A DNA stretch of 64,000 bases, taken from an uncultured bacterium. Its GTDB lineage: Bacteria > Bacillota_I > Bacilli_A > RF39 > UBA660. Made by a program: the position numbers and the translations under genes. Under the pieces are notes generated by a model. The model saw only the letters and a program-made list of their open reading frames with translations. It did not search any database and was not told the origin of the DNA. The stretch lies in contig CAMNUE010000005.1 in the NCBI GenBank assembly GCA_946560065.1, positions 39,987-103,986 on the forward strand. Direction: 5' to 3'. How positions within the stretch are numbered: the stretch's first letter is position 1; every line of letters begins with the position of its first letter. Shown piece by piece: positions 26,237 through 34,434 of this stretch.

Positions 26237-27039
26237 TTGCTCTCTTGTAAAAGATGAATAAATTCATGAACTTTAGTATCTTCATCTTCTAAGTCTAATA
26301 GTTTAAAACTATTGGGAATTAACGGGTTGTAGTACCCTGTTGTGTAAGAAATATTTTCTTCATTTTTCTCTTTTTCTGCTTCTTTTTCTTCCTTAGTGAA
26401 TTCTTCTATATAAATATTATCTAACTTTTCTACTAATGACTCTACACGATCATAATCTATTTTTACTTGAGATATTTTTTCAAATAATTCTTCATTTTGT
26501 AGTAATTGCTTGTCAGCTAGAGATAAGTTATCTGAAGAATAGATAGCATCCTCAATAATTTGTTCAGAACTATATTTTCTTATTTCTATTTCTTGCTTAA
26601 TATTCGTTACTGTAGGAAGGCTAGTTTGGAAGGCTAGTGATATTGTTGCTACCAGGTATAATGTAAAAATAAATTCATTTCTTGTCTTTTTATTTATAAA
26701 AAATTTTGCGGTAAATTTATCTATAATATTTCCTTTATTCCTGGAATTAAGCATTGCTGAGTGACCATTTTCTAAGAAAAATTTAAAATAGTCTTCCTTG
26801 TCATCTTTAAAGAAATGTAAAAACTCAGTATTTTTATCTTTAAATACTTCATAGCCATTCTCTTCTCTTAGAAATTGCAGATTCTTTTTTATAAATAATT
26901 CTTCAATTAAGCCAAGAATCTGATTTAAATTTAGATACTCTTTTTTTTCTTTGTAGTAATAGTACCCTACTAGTTTATTCTCTTCAAAATCAATATAAAT
27001 TTTTTTATTAGAAATGCGAAAAATTCCGATATGTTTCAT
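26221..27039 (-). CDS. N-terminal piece of a frameshifted zincin-like membrane protein
   Basis: A 272-residue open frame beginning MKHIGIFRISNKKIYID with a GGTGAT ribosome site. An N-terminal cytoplasmic, basic region (~1-118) is followed by one membrane segment (EFIFTLYLVATISLAFQ, ~122-138), an external helical region rich in Glu/Lys, and a C-terminal VHEFIH zinc motif immediately before the stop. Ending just after HExxH would leave the site without its third ligand, so the gene is probably incomplete as written; the frame at 25199-26236 supplies the expected remainder. No named family is recognised. It sits between jag and mnmE, which are usually adjacent. Confidence 0.65.
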   Translation of the reverse strand: MKHIGIFRISNKKIYIDFEENKLVGYYYYKEKKEYLNLNQILGLIEELFIKKNLQFLREENGYEVFKDKNTEFLHFFKDDKEDYFKFFLENGHSAMLNSRNKGNIIDKFTAKFFINKKTRNEFIFTLYLVATISLAFQTSLPTVTNIKQEIEIRKYSSEQIIEDAIYSSDNLSLADKQLLQNEELFEKISQVKIDYDRVESLVEKLDNIYIEEFTKEEKEAEKEKNEENISYTTGYYNPLIPNSFKLLDLEDEDTKVHEFIHLLQESNCYSY

Positions 27040-27355
27040 ATTATCACCTATTTTTATTATATCATCCTCTATTTTACTTATTTTACTTTTTTTATTTAGT
27101 TGACACGTTTTTCTTGAAAAAAAAACTTATAATAAAAAAATGAACTCTATACTTTTTTATGAGTTCACTGTACTTAATTTATTAATTGATTAGTCTTTTT
27201 TAATATTATTTTATTAAATGGTGCTTGACAATCCAATAAAATGATTTTTATAGCAATATTCTTTTTTGTATTTTTATATTTTCTTATTTTATCTTTAAAT
27301 TTAAGGTTTATTGTTTTAAGAAAATATTTGTATTGTAAAGAAAAAAGAAGGCTTT
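27040..27355. other. AT-rich spacer between jag and the zincin-like gene
   Basis: About 316 bases without a credible gene. It contains a terminator for the yidC-jag transcript (27133-27167), part of another at the jag stop, and a TATAAT on the minus strand close to the zincin-like start. The rest is low-complexity A/T in which I see nothing specific. Confidence 0.5.
27133..27167 (-). terminator. Second terminator downstream of jag
   Basis: TGAACTC...GAGTTCA stem (27141-27167) followed on the minus strand by TTTTTTT. It backs up the hairpin that overlaps the jag stop codon. Confidence 0.75.
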
Positions 27356-27368
27356 TTAGTCTTCTTTT
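27341..27368 (-). terminator. Terminator overlapping the jag stop codon
   Basis: AAAAGAAG...CTTCTTTT hairpin on the minus strand with the TAA of jag in the loop, followed by a T-rich run. Confidence 0.72.
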
Positions 27369-27970
27369 GGTTTTATTACAACATAGCGATTAGGTTCTTC
27401 TCCTTCACTTTCTGTGTAAACTTTTTTATTATTTGTTAATGCATTATGTATAATTCTTCTTTCATATGAATTCATTGAATCTAGTTTGGCTTCTATTTTT
27501 GTCGTTGAAACTTCTCGAGCTATTTTTTTTGCTAAGTTTTCTAATGTCTTTTCTCTTTTTTCTTTATATTCATTAACATCAATAGTAAATTTATAAGTTC
27601 TACCTAATTCTTTAGTAAGATGTTGACTTACTAATATAGAAAGGGCTGTTAAATTTTTTCCATTTTTTCCTATTAATAAAGCATCATTATCTGAAAATAT
27701 TATGTACTTAGGAACTTCTTCTTTATTTTTTATTTCAATATTTACTGTAAAGCCCATTGATTTTAATATTTTTATCAAATATTCTTTAATATATCTTACT
27801 ACTTCTCTTCTTTCAATTACTTCAATTTCTACTTTTTTACTTTTGAATAGTCCACCTTTGGTACTTTCCAATTCTTTAATAAATAAATTTTCTTCTAATT
27901 CTTGTAGTTCTTCTTTTGCTGTTTGAATTGCTTCTTCTTTTGTTTTTCCAATATACTTATGCTTTTCCAT
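27356..27970 (-). CDS. jag: RNA-binding protein Jag (KhpB)
   Basis: RNA-binding KH-R3H protein, in pneumococci a partner of KhpA that affects cell-wall elongation. 204 residues: Jag N-terminal domain (KYIGKTKEEAIQTAKEELQ), KH domain with the GxxG loop IGKNGKNLTALSILVSQ around residue 107, and C-terminal R3H domain SMNSYERRIIHNALTNNKKVYTESEGEEPNR. It overlaps yidC by 14 bases, and yidC-jag is conserved in Firmicutes. Confidence 0.96.
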   Translation of the reverse strand: MEKHKYIGKTKEEAIQTAKEELQELEENLFIKELESTKGGLFKSKKVEIEVIERREVVRYIKEYLIKILKSMGFTVNIEIKNKEEVPKYIIFSDNDALLIGKNGKNLTALSILVSQHLTKELGRTYKFTIDVNEYKEKREKTLENLAKKIAREVSTTKIEAKLDSMNSYERRIIHNALTNNKKVYTESEGEEPNRYVVIKPKED

Positions 27971-28892
27971 TTACTTCCCTACTCCTTTTCACTACTATAT
28001 TTTGAATTATTGTGAATATATTTGATGTTACCCAATAAATTCCTAAGCCTGTTGGCATAAAAAGTGCTGTAATAACTATCATTACCGTCATCATTGTTGG
28101 CATCATCTTCATCGTTGGGTCTTCCATATTCCCTGTTGCATTCATTTTAAATGAAAAGAAAGTTGTTAATGCTATTGTTATCATTAATAAAATATAGGCA
28201 TAAAAAGTTCCTGTTGTAATTCCTACTGAAGGTGTGGTTCCTAATTGTAATCCTAAGAATTTATCTTCAAAAATTACTGGAGTTCTTTGGACAGCTTCAA
28301 AAAATGCGATAAATATTGGCAATTGAATAAATGAGAATAAACAACCTGATAACGGATTTATTTTATATTTTTGATACACTGCCATCATTTCTTGATTTTG
28401 TCTAATCATTGATTCTTGGTCTTGTTTGTTTGCATACTTCTTTTGAATTCTATTTAGTTCAGGCTGAGCTTTTTTTATTAACTCTGATTGCATTGCTGTT
28501 TTTCTGGTAATTGGAAATGCGATAAGTCTAATAATTAAACTAATTATTATTACAGAAATACCATAATTTCCAATAAATTTACCTAAAACTAATAAGAAGA
28601 ATGCTAAAGGTTTTACAAAGAAACTTGTCCAAAGACCTTCATATTTTCCTGATGTTAATTTGAAATTATCACATTCTGGTAATTTTTCAATTTTTACTTT
28701 ATTTTTTTCATAAAGCTTTGATGTTTCTTTATTAGTTGGCCTACAGATAATATTTTCTGTTAATGTCTGCCCTGTTCTTTCATTTTTAACTGGCTGTTTG
28801 TTACTATCTGTTAATGTTTTAGTACAACCTGTTGTCAGTAACAGTAATGACATGGCTATTACTAACTTCTTTTTCATTTTCTTTTTCTTCAT
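27957..28892 (-). CDS. yidC: Membrane protein insertase YidC (SpoIIIJ-type lipoprotein)
   Basis: Oxa1/YidC/Alb3 insertase helping proteins enter the inner membrane. 311 residues with a lipoprotein signal (LLLLTTGC, lipid-modified Cys ~23), an external spacer, and five membrane helices including TKTFF-like 60KD_IMP segments: GNYGISVIIISLIIRLIAFP, the cytoplasmic helical hairpin KKAQPELNRIQKKYANKQD, and the final VTSNIFTIIQNIVVKRS. The conserved positive residue of the hydrophilic groove is in RLIAFPITRK. Follows rnpA by 17 bases. Confidence 0.97.
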   Translation of the reverse strand: MKKKKMKKKLVIAMSLLLLTTGCTKTLTDSNKQPVKNERTGQTLTENIICRPTNKETSKLYEKNKVKIEKLPECDNFKLTSGKYEGLWTSFFVKPLAFFLLVLGKFIGNYGISVIIISLIIRLIAFPITRKTAMQSELIKKAQPELNRIQKKYANKQDQESMIRQNQEMMAVYQKYKINPLSGCLFSFIQLPIFIAFFEAVQRTPVIFEDKFLGLQLGTTPSVGITTGTFYAYILLMITIALTTFFSFKMNATGNMEDPTMKMMPTMMTVMIVITALFMPTGLGIYWVTSNIFTIIQNIVVKRSREVNGKA

Positions 28893-28909
28893 TCTGTTAT
28901 CCTTTCTTG

Positions 28910-29230
28910 TTAATGCTTCATTAAATCATTAAAATCTTTTTCTAATTCTGCAAAGGATTTCTCTAATGCAGTCCTTCTTAATATTATAATATAATCTTCT
29001 TTATTAATATAGAGTTTTTTGTAATTATCTGCAATTGCTCTTATTTTTCGTTTATATTTATTTCTAAAAACTGCATTTCCAAGTTTTTTGCTTACTGATA
29101 TTCCATACCTATCATAAGGTAATTCATTTTTCTTGTAATGAATCACAAAGCTTTTATTTTTTTTATAAGAACCTGTCTTTATTATATCTTGAAAATCTCT
29201 TGTACTCTTTACTACATACTTCTTTTTCAT
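28910..29230 (-). CDS. rnpA: Ribonuclease P protein component
   Basis: Protein subunit of RNase P, which matures tRNA 5' ends. ~106 residues starting MKKKYVVKSTRDFQDIIKTG. The start at 29230 is preferred over an in-frame codon at 29263 because the longer version would begin inside a terminator hairpin and lacks family similarity. Signature region YDRYGISVSKKLGNAVFRNKYKRKIRAI is present. No RNase P RNA gene is seen in the window. Confidence 0.95.
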   Translation of the reverse strand: MKKKYVVKSTRDFQDIIKTGSYKKNKSFVIHYKKNELPYDRYGISVSKKLGNAVFRNKYKRKIRAIADNYKKLYINKEDYIIILRRTALEKSFAELEKDFNDLMKH

Positions 29231-29253
29231 ATAAATCCCTTTTCCTTTAAAGT

Positions 29254-29277
29254 AAAAAACCACTGTTTAGCAGCGGT
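29254..29277 (-). terminator. Terminator or attenuator between rpmH and rnpA
   Basis: ACCGCTG...CAGTGGT stem (one G-U pair) followed on the minus strand by six T. It lies in the 50-base gap between rpmH and rnpA, so it could reduce rnpA-yidC-jag expression relative to the abundant L34 message. Confidence 0.75.
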
Positions 29278-29280
29278 ATT

Positions 29281-29403
29281 TTATTTGCAAAGTCTTTTAC
29301 GTCCCTTGCGACGACGACGATTTAAAATATTTGTTTTCTTACGTGCAAAAAATCCTAATCTCTTTGATTTCTTACGATTATTTGGTTGATATGTTCTTTT
29401 CAT
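29281..29403 (-). CDS. rpmH: 50S ribosomal protein L34
   Basis: Small very basic large-subunit protein. 40 residues against the usual 44: MKRTYQPNNRKKSKRLGFFA is followed by RKKTNILNRRRRKGRKRLCK. The MKRT(Y/F)QPN start and RRRRKGRKRL end are diagnostic; the middle is four residues shorter than usual and ends in CK instead of the common LSA. Good GGAGG ribosome site; consensus promoter upstream. Confidence 0.97.
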   Translation of the reverse strand: MKRTYQPNNRKKSKRLGFFARKKTNILNRRRRKGRKRLCK

Positions 29404-29432
29404 TCTTCCACCTCCAGACATAAATCTACATT

Positions 29433-29462
29433 ATTATAATAATAAGAAAGCAAATTTGTCAA
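29433..29462 (-). promoter_or_regulatory. Promoter of rpmH
   Basis: TTGACA (29457-29462) and TATAAT (29433-29438) on the minus strand with an 18-base spacer, ~30 bases before rpmH. Consensus -35 and -10 suit a strong ribosomal gene promoter. Confidence 0.85.
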
Positions 29463-29939
29463 TTAAAACTTCATAATTAAAAGATATTTCGACAATTTTT
29501 TTCTTTAGTTTGATTTATATTTAATTTACACTGTTACTTTTTTAGATAAAGTTATTTCTTTCCACATTTCCACAAGTGTGTTGAAAACTCTTTATATACA
29601 TGTTTATTATAAAACTGTGGAAAATGTGGAAAACTCATTTTTCTTTTGATATATAATATTTTTAGTTGTTGATAACTTTGTTAATTTTATGTGGATATTA
29701 TTTTATAGTTAATTTTTAAATTTTTTTTCCTCAGTTAATTGTGAATTGTTACCCTATTTTTTTTATTTATCTTTATTTTTTATTTGTTTAAAAGAAATTT
29801 TTTTTATAAATATTTTTATTTTAGTTTTATACTTAAATAAGTTAATTAATTAAGGAATTTTGTCAAAAAAAGAGTTTATTTTTTTTGCAATTTAATGTAG
29901 AATAAAAACGTATTGTTAATCTTGTGGGGAGATGGTAGA
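29463..29939. other. Origin region upstream of dnaA (putative oriC, part 1)
   Basis: Gene-free, extremely AT-rich interval between divergent rpmH and dnaA, the usual oriC position. It holds DnaA-box-like sequences TTTCCACA at 29559-29566 and 29567-29574, inverted copies TGTGGAAA at 29616-29623 and 29625-29632, and TGTGGATA at 29690-29697, followed by long A/T tracts (29700-29900) suited as a DNA unwinding element. Two further TTTCCACA boxes lie between dnaA and dnaN (31344-31351 and 31408-31415). None of these is a perfect TTATCCACA. Confidence 0.75.
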
Positions 29940-31322
29940 ATGAATGTAGAAATTTTATGGTCTAATTTACTTAGTCAAATAAAAGACGAACTAACATCTC
30001 TATCTTATAATACTTGGTTCGCTGATACTGAACTTTATAAATTAGACAATGGAAAAGCCTACATTGTTGTACCAATGCCAATTCATAAAAAACACTTAAT
30101 TGATAATTATGCAGAATTAATTAGTAATAAGCTCAGTGAAATTACTGGGGCTCCTTATGAACTTAATTTATTATTAAAAGAAGAAATAGAAACTGAAATA
30201 AAAGAAAAAGAAGAAAGTAAAGATAATATTATTATAGAAGAGCGGGTCGTAACTAATAATTATAATGTTAATTCTAATTTGAATAAAAAATATGTTTTTG
30301 ATAATTTTATAGTCGGTAATAGTAATAAATTTGCTCATGCTGCAGCTTTATCTGTGGCTGAAAATCCGGGTAATATGTATAATCCACTGTTCCTATATGG
30401 TAATAGTGGGTTAGGGAAGACTCATTTAATGCACGCAATTGGTAATTTCATTGTTGAGAATTCAAATAAAAAAGTTTTATATGTTACTAGTGAGCAGTTT
30501 AGACAAGATTTTGTTAAAGCTAATAGAAAAGATGACAAAGGAACAAACTTTAATTATATAGATTTCTTTAAAAATAAATATCGTAATATTGATGTTTTAA
30601 TTATTGATGATATTCAATTCCTAGGGGGAGCAAGTCAATCACAACAAGAATTTTTCCACACTTTTAATAATTTATATAATGATAGCAAGCAGATAATAGT
30701 ATCTTCTGATAGGTCTCCAGAAGACTTAAAACAACTAGAAGATAGACTTAGGACAAGATTCTGTTGGGGATTAACAGTAAATATATTTCCACCAGAATTT
30801 ACACTTAGAACTGAGATTTTGAAGAAAAAAATTATCGCTGGCAACTTTGAACAAGATATTCCTGATGAGGTAGTTGAATATATAGCTTCTAATATCGGTC
30901 CTGATGTTAGGCAACTAGAAGGATCTGTCACTCGTCTGGTTGCTTATTCGGCAATTATGGGTGGTGAAAAAATAACCTTAGACCTTGCAATTGAAGCACT
31001 TAAAGACTTTATTAGTAAAGGAATAGGGGAGAAGAACGATGTTCACAGAATTCAGAAAATGGTTTCAGAGTATTTTCAAATTTCTGTTGAAGATATAAGG
31101 AGTAAAAAGAGGAGTTCCAATATTTCATTTCCGCGACAAATTGCGATGTATCTGTGTAGAACACTAACAAATGAGTCTTTTCCAAAGATTGGAACGGAAT
31201 TTGGAGGTAAAGATCATTCTACAGTAATGCATTCTGTTGAGAAGATTGAAAATGAAATAAAAGTTAACAAGGATTTAGCTAATATAATTGAAAAATTAAA
31301 GAAAGATATAGGTATTGTGTAA
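29940..31322 (+). CDS. dnaA: Chromosomal replication initiator DnaA
   Basis: AAA+ initiator binding DnaA boxes and melting oriC. 460 residues from MNVEILWSNLLSQIKDELTS; the ATG at 29940 is chosen over an in-frame upstream codon because GGGGAG precedes it. Domain I (residues 1-~80), an acidic linker, AAA+ domain with Walker A GNSGLGKTHLMHA and Walker B VLIIDDIQFL, and DNA-binding domain IV with SFPKIGTEFGGKDHSTVMHS. The boxes it should bind are on both flanks and, strikingly, ~8-10 kb downstream. Confidence 0.98.
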   Translation: MNVEILWSNLLSQIKDELTSLSYNTWFADTELYKLDNGKAYIVVPMPIHKKHLIDNYAELISNKLSEITGAPYELNLLLKEEIETEIKEKEESKDNIIIEERVVTNNYNVNSNLNKKYVFDNFIVGNSNKFAHAAALSVAENPGNMYNPLFLYGNSGLGKTHLMHAIGNFIVENSNKKVLYVTSEQFRQDFVKANRKDDKGTNFNYIDFFKNKYRNIDVLIIDDIQFLGGASQSQQEFFHTFNNLYNDSKQIIVSSDRSPEDLKQLEDRLRTRFCWGLTVNIFPPEFTLRTEILKKKIIAGNFEQDIPDEVVEYIASNIGPDVRQLEGSVTRLVAYSAIMGGEKITLDLAIEALKDFISKGIGEKNDVHRIQKMVSEYFQISVEDIRSKKRSSNISFPRQIAMYLCRTLTNESFPKIGTEFGGKDHSTVMHSVEKIENEIKVNKDLANIIEKLKKDIGIV

Positions 31323-31453
31323 AAATTTTAGTTTTCAATAGTTTTTCCACAATTAAAAATTTAGTTGAATCCTATGTGTGACAATGTTATGAAGAAGTTT
31401 TAAACTTTTTCCACAGTAATAATATAAATAGTATAAGAAAGAAGGAATAATAT
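31323..31453. other. dnaA-dnaN spacer with DnaA-box-like sequences
   Basis: Contains TTTCCACA at 31344-31351 and 31408-31415, the position of the second half of a bipartite origin in Bacillus. The spacer also carries the dnaN ribosome site (AAGAAAGAAGGA). Confidence 0.6.
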
Positions 31454-32581
31454 ATGAAATTTACAATTAAAAAAGAATTATTATTAGAGGCTCTTAGTAA
31501 GGTATCAAAAGCAATATCTACTAAAAATTTAATTCCTGTACTTGCAGGTGTTAAATTTGAATTAAAGAAAAAAAAGTTAACACTAACAGCTAGTGATAAT
31601 GATATAACTATTCAAACTACTATTGATTCTGATAATGAAGAAAACTTTAAGATAGAAAATGAAGGTAGTATTATTATTCAAGGTAAATATATATTAGATA
31701 TAGTAAGAAAATTACCTGATGATTTTATTAATATAGAAGTAATTGATGAATTAAAAATTTTAATTTATACAGAAAATAGTGAATTTAATTTAAATGGTAT
31801 TAGTGAAAGTGAATATCCTAATGTTGGATTAGAAGAAAGTAAGAAAAAGGTTGATATAAAAGTTGGAACTTTAAAAAGTATTGTTTATCAAACAGCTTTT
31901 GCTTCATCTAATGAAGAGAGTAAACCTGTATTGACAGGAATTAATTTCAATATAGCGGGGGATATATTAGAGTGTAATTCTACTGATTCTTATAGATTAG
32001 CAAGAAAAGTTATTAAGTTAGATAAATCTAGTGAAGAAAATTATAATATTGTTATTCCTAGTCACAATATTTTAGAATTTACTAAGATATTGGGTGATGA
32101 TGAAGAAATTGTTGAGTTACATATTTTTAGTAACAAAATTTTGTTTAAAACTGGTAATTTAAAGTTTGAATCTAGACTAATTAATGGTACTTATCCAAAT
32201 ACTTCAAATCTTTTACCTGATGATTCATTCTTAGTTGTAAGCACTAACTTAAATGCATTTTATAATGTAATAGATCGTGTAAGTATTTTAACTAGTGATA
32301 AGGAGAAAAATATTGTTACTCTTGAAACTCAAGGTAATACACTAATATTAAAAAGTAGTTCTGTTGAAATAGGTAGGGTAGAAGAGAAAATGACTGTTAA
32401 TAAGAGTAATAATGAAGATATTAAAATTTCATTTAGTGCTAAATATATGATGGAAGCCTTAAAAAGTTTTTCAACAGAAACTGTGGATTTACATTTTGTT
32501 GGAGAAATTAAACCAATTTTAATTAAATCGAGTGAAGATGAAAGTTTAACTCAATTAGTTTTACCTATTAGAACTTATTAA
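31454..32581 (+). CDS. dnaN: DNA polymerase III beta sliding clamp
   Basis: Ring-shaped processivity clamp of the replicase. 375 residues, three structural repeats, starting MKFTIKKELLLEALSKVSKAI; typical segments are IPVLAGVKFEL, GNLKFESRLINGTYPNTSNLLPDD and the C-terminal KPILIKSSEDESLTQLVLPIRTY. A terminator follows, so it is separated from the comK-like gene. Confidence 0.98.
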   Translation: MKFTIKKELLLEALSKVSKAISTKNLIPVLAGVKFELKKKKLTLTASDNDITIQTTIDSDNEENFKIENEGSIIIQGKYILDIVRKLPDDFINIEVIDELKILIYTENSEFNLNGISESEYPNVGLEESKKKVDIKVGTLKSIVYQTAFASSNEESKPVLTGINFNIAGDILECNSTDSYRLARKVIKLDKSSEENYNIVIPSHNILEFTKILGDDEEIVELHIFSNKILFKTGNLKFESRLINGTYPNTSNLLPDDSFLVVSTNLNAFYNVIDRVSILTSDKEKNIVTLETQGNTLILKSSSVEIGRVEEKMTVNKSNNEDIKISFSAKYMMEALKSFSTETVDLHFVGEIKPILIKSSEDESLTQLVLPIRTY

Positions 32582-32606
32582 AGAGAGAAAAATCTCTCTT
32601 TTTTTG
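32582..32606 (+). terminator. Terminator of dnaN
   Basis: AGAGAGA...TCTCTCT stem followed by TTTTTTT, directly after the dnaN stop. Confidence 0.9.
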
Positions 32607-32674
32607 TGAAAAAGTAAAAAAAATGCGTATTATATAGGTAGAATAGGAAAAAAATGTTGAATTTTCATCAAAAA

Positions 32675-32730
32675 TTGACTTTTTTCGATTCTAAAATATG
32701 ATATTTTTAGATTGAAAGCGACAGGCTTTC
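32675..32730 (+). promoter_or_regulatory. Promoter and leader hairpin of the comK-like gene
   Basis: TTGACT (32675-32680), 16 bases, TATGAT (32697-32702). The leader then contains the hairpin GAAAGC-GACAG-GCTTTC (32714-32730), ending only five bases before the AGGGGG ribosome site. There is no T-run, so it is not a terminator; it may affect translation or mRNA stability. Confidence 0.65.
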
Positions 32731-32745
32731 GTGATAGGGGGAAAA

Positions 32746-33198
32746 ATGATAATGAAATATGAGATAAGTAAGGGAACTCTTGCAGTTATTCCTAATGAAT
32801 TTGAAAGTAGTTTAGTTTTCGAAGATGAAGAGAGATATATTATTAAAGAGAAACCATTTAATATTATGGATGATAGCTGTAAATATTTTGGAAGTACTTA
32901 TGAAGGAAGAAAAAATGGTGCAAAAGAAATACTGGGTGCTGAGTATAAAGTACCTATAGTTATTGAAGATTCTGATAATCTTATAGTCTTTCCAACAACC
33001 TCACCATCTTCAGATGAATGTGCATGGATAGTCTTAAAGCGAGTAAAGAAAATAGAGAAAGTGGATGGGAATAATACTAAGATAATCTTTGACAATAATA
33101 TCGAATTAATTGTACCAAGTTCCTATAGATCGATAGAAAATCAGTTGTCTCGTGCTTCGAGGTTAGATTTGATTTTAAGAAATCATAAAAATAGTTAA
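32746..33198 (+). CDS. ComK-family protein (competence regulator homologue)
   Basis: A ~150-residue protein matching the ComK family, the master transcription activator of competence in Bacillus. Family features are YEISKGTLAVIPNEFESS at the N-terminus, SCKYFGSTYEGRKNG (residues ~44-58), GAEYKVPIVIE, and VFPTTSPSSDECAWIVL. ATG 32746 is chosen for its spacing from AGGGGG; ATG 32752 is possible. It occupies the place between dnaN and recF where Bacillus has the S4-domain gene yaaA. Its own promoter and terminator make it a single-gene unit. Whether it activates DNA uptake genes here is unknown; no com operon lies in the window. Confidence 0.82.
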   Translation: MIMKYEISKGTLAVIPNEFESSLVFEDEERYIIKEKPFNIMDDSCKYFGSTYEGRKNGAKEILGAEYKVPIVIEDSDNLIVFPTTSPSSDECAWIVLKRVKKIEKVDGNNTKIIFDNNIELIVPSSYRSIENQLSRASRLDLILRNHKNS

Positions 33199-33214
33199 AT
33201 TTAGCTATTTTTTT
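33188..33214 (+). terminator. Terminator of the comK-like gene
   Basis: AAATAG...CTATTT hairpin with an A/T-rich inner part followed by TTTTT; it overlaps the stop codon region. Confidence 0.65.
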
Positions 33215-33289
33215 GTGCTTTTAAGCCTCATTTATGGTATAATATGTATGTATGTATAGGAATACTGATATTAGGGGATAGGTGATTAT

Positions 33290-33316
33290 ATGTATCTTTT
33301 AGACGGCTTTAAATGA
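33290..33316 (+). CDS. Short leader ORF overlapping the recF start
   Basis: Nine codons (MYLLDGFK and stop) with an AGGTGA ribosome site just upstream; its TGA overlaps the recF ATG as ATGA. recF itself has no obvious ribosome site, so translation of this mini-ORF may deliver ribosomes to recF. An extended -10 TGGTATAAT lies upstream at 33236-33243. It could also be the remnant of the S4-domain gene that normally precedes recF. Confidence 0.5.
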   Translation: MYLLDGFK

Positions 33317-34425
33317 AAATTAGTAAATTAAACTTACTTGGATTTAGAAATTATTCTAAGACTTCGGTATCTTTAGGAAAGAATATGAATGTATTTGTTG
33401 GAGATAATGCGCAAGGAAAGACGAATATATTAGAGGCTATAACTATTTTAGCTCTTACTAAATCTCATAGAGTAGGTACAAGTCCCAATATTATTATGTT
33501 TAATAAAGAAAAATGTAAAATAAATGGAGTGATAAAAAAAGATAAAATTATTTCTAAATTAGAGGTAGAAATCACTAATGATAGTAAAAAACTTCGAGTA
33601 AACAAGACAGATATAAGGAAAGTGGCAGATTATATTTCTTATTTAAATGTTATTGTATTTACTCCTGATGATTTGGAAATAGTAAAAGGATCACCTAATG
33701 TACGTAGAAATCTTTTAAATATTCAATTATCTCAGTTATCTCAAGAATATTTGAAATATTATAATGAATATAATAAGTTATTAAAAACAAGAAACGAATA
33801 TCTCAAGATACTTTTTAATAACAATATTGCTGATAAAACTTATTTGGATATTGTTACAGATAAGTTGATTGAAAAGGCTATATTTGTTTATCAAAAAAGA
33901 AAAGAATATATTGATTATATTAACTTATATATAGATAAATACTATAGTGAAATTGCTGGGGAAAAAGGACTTGTTGTTAAATATGTTCCTAATATTAATA
34001 TTGAAGATTTTGAGTACGAAAGTATAAGAAAAAAGCTTAAACATACTTTTAAAAAATATTATATGAAAGAACTTAATTACGGTATGACTATATATGGACC
34101 TCATAGAGATGACTTTTATTTTGAATTTAGAGAAAAAGATTTGAAATTTTATGGTTCACAAGGTCAACAAAAATTAGCTATTTTATCTTTTAAATTATCG
34201 GAAATTCCTATATTTAAAGAGTTTTGTAATACTGAACCAGTGTTGTTGCTCGATGATATATTTAGTGAGTTAGATATAAAAAAAAGAAATAAATTGTTAA
34301 AAATAATAAATTTGGATGATATTCAGAGTATTATTACTACAACAGATTTAAGGAATATCAATAAAAAATATGTCGAAGATGCTTATGTTTTTAACGTTAA
34401 AAATGGCAATATTGAAAGAAAGTAG
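33313..34425 (+). CDS. recF: DNA replication and repair protein RecF
   Basis: SMC-like ATPase that helps RecA load at gaps. 370 residues. Walker A GDNAQGKTNILEAI near residue 36, ABC signature YGSQGQQKLAILSFKLSE, Walker B VLLLDDIFSELD and the following D-loop. The start overlaps a short leader ORF by four bases. gyrB follows after nine bases, the usual recF-gyrB-gyrA order. Confidence 0.98.
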   Translation: MKISKLNLLGFRNYSKTSVSLGKNMNVFVGDNAQGKTNILEAITILALTKSHRVGTSPNIIMFNKEKCKINGVIKKDKIISKLEVEITNDSKKLRVNKTDIRKVADYISYLNVIVFTPDDLEIVKGSPNVRRNLLNIQLSQLSQEYLKYYNEYNKLLKTRNEYLKILFNNNIADKTYLDIVTDKLIEKAIFVYQKRKEYIDYINLYIDKYYSEIAGEKGLVVKYVPNINIEDFEYESIRKKLKHTFKKYYMKELNYGMTIYGPHRDDFYFEFREKDLKFYGSQGQQKLAILSFKLSEIPIFKEFCNTEPVLLLDDIFSELDIKKRNKLLKIINLDDIQSIITTTDLRNINKKYVEDAYVFNVKNGNIERK

Positions 34426-34434
34426 GTAGTATGA

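Noticed and set aside
26215..26245. Programmed -1 ribosomal frameshift in the zincin-like gene
   Set aside because: No X-XXY-YYZ heptamer or downstream stem was seen at the overlap; a simple indel is the more economical reading.
27095..27135. Plus-strand promoter TTGACA...TATAAT in the jag spacer
   Set aside because: The spacing is ~22 bases and no plus-strand gene or RNA follows.
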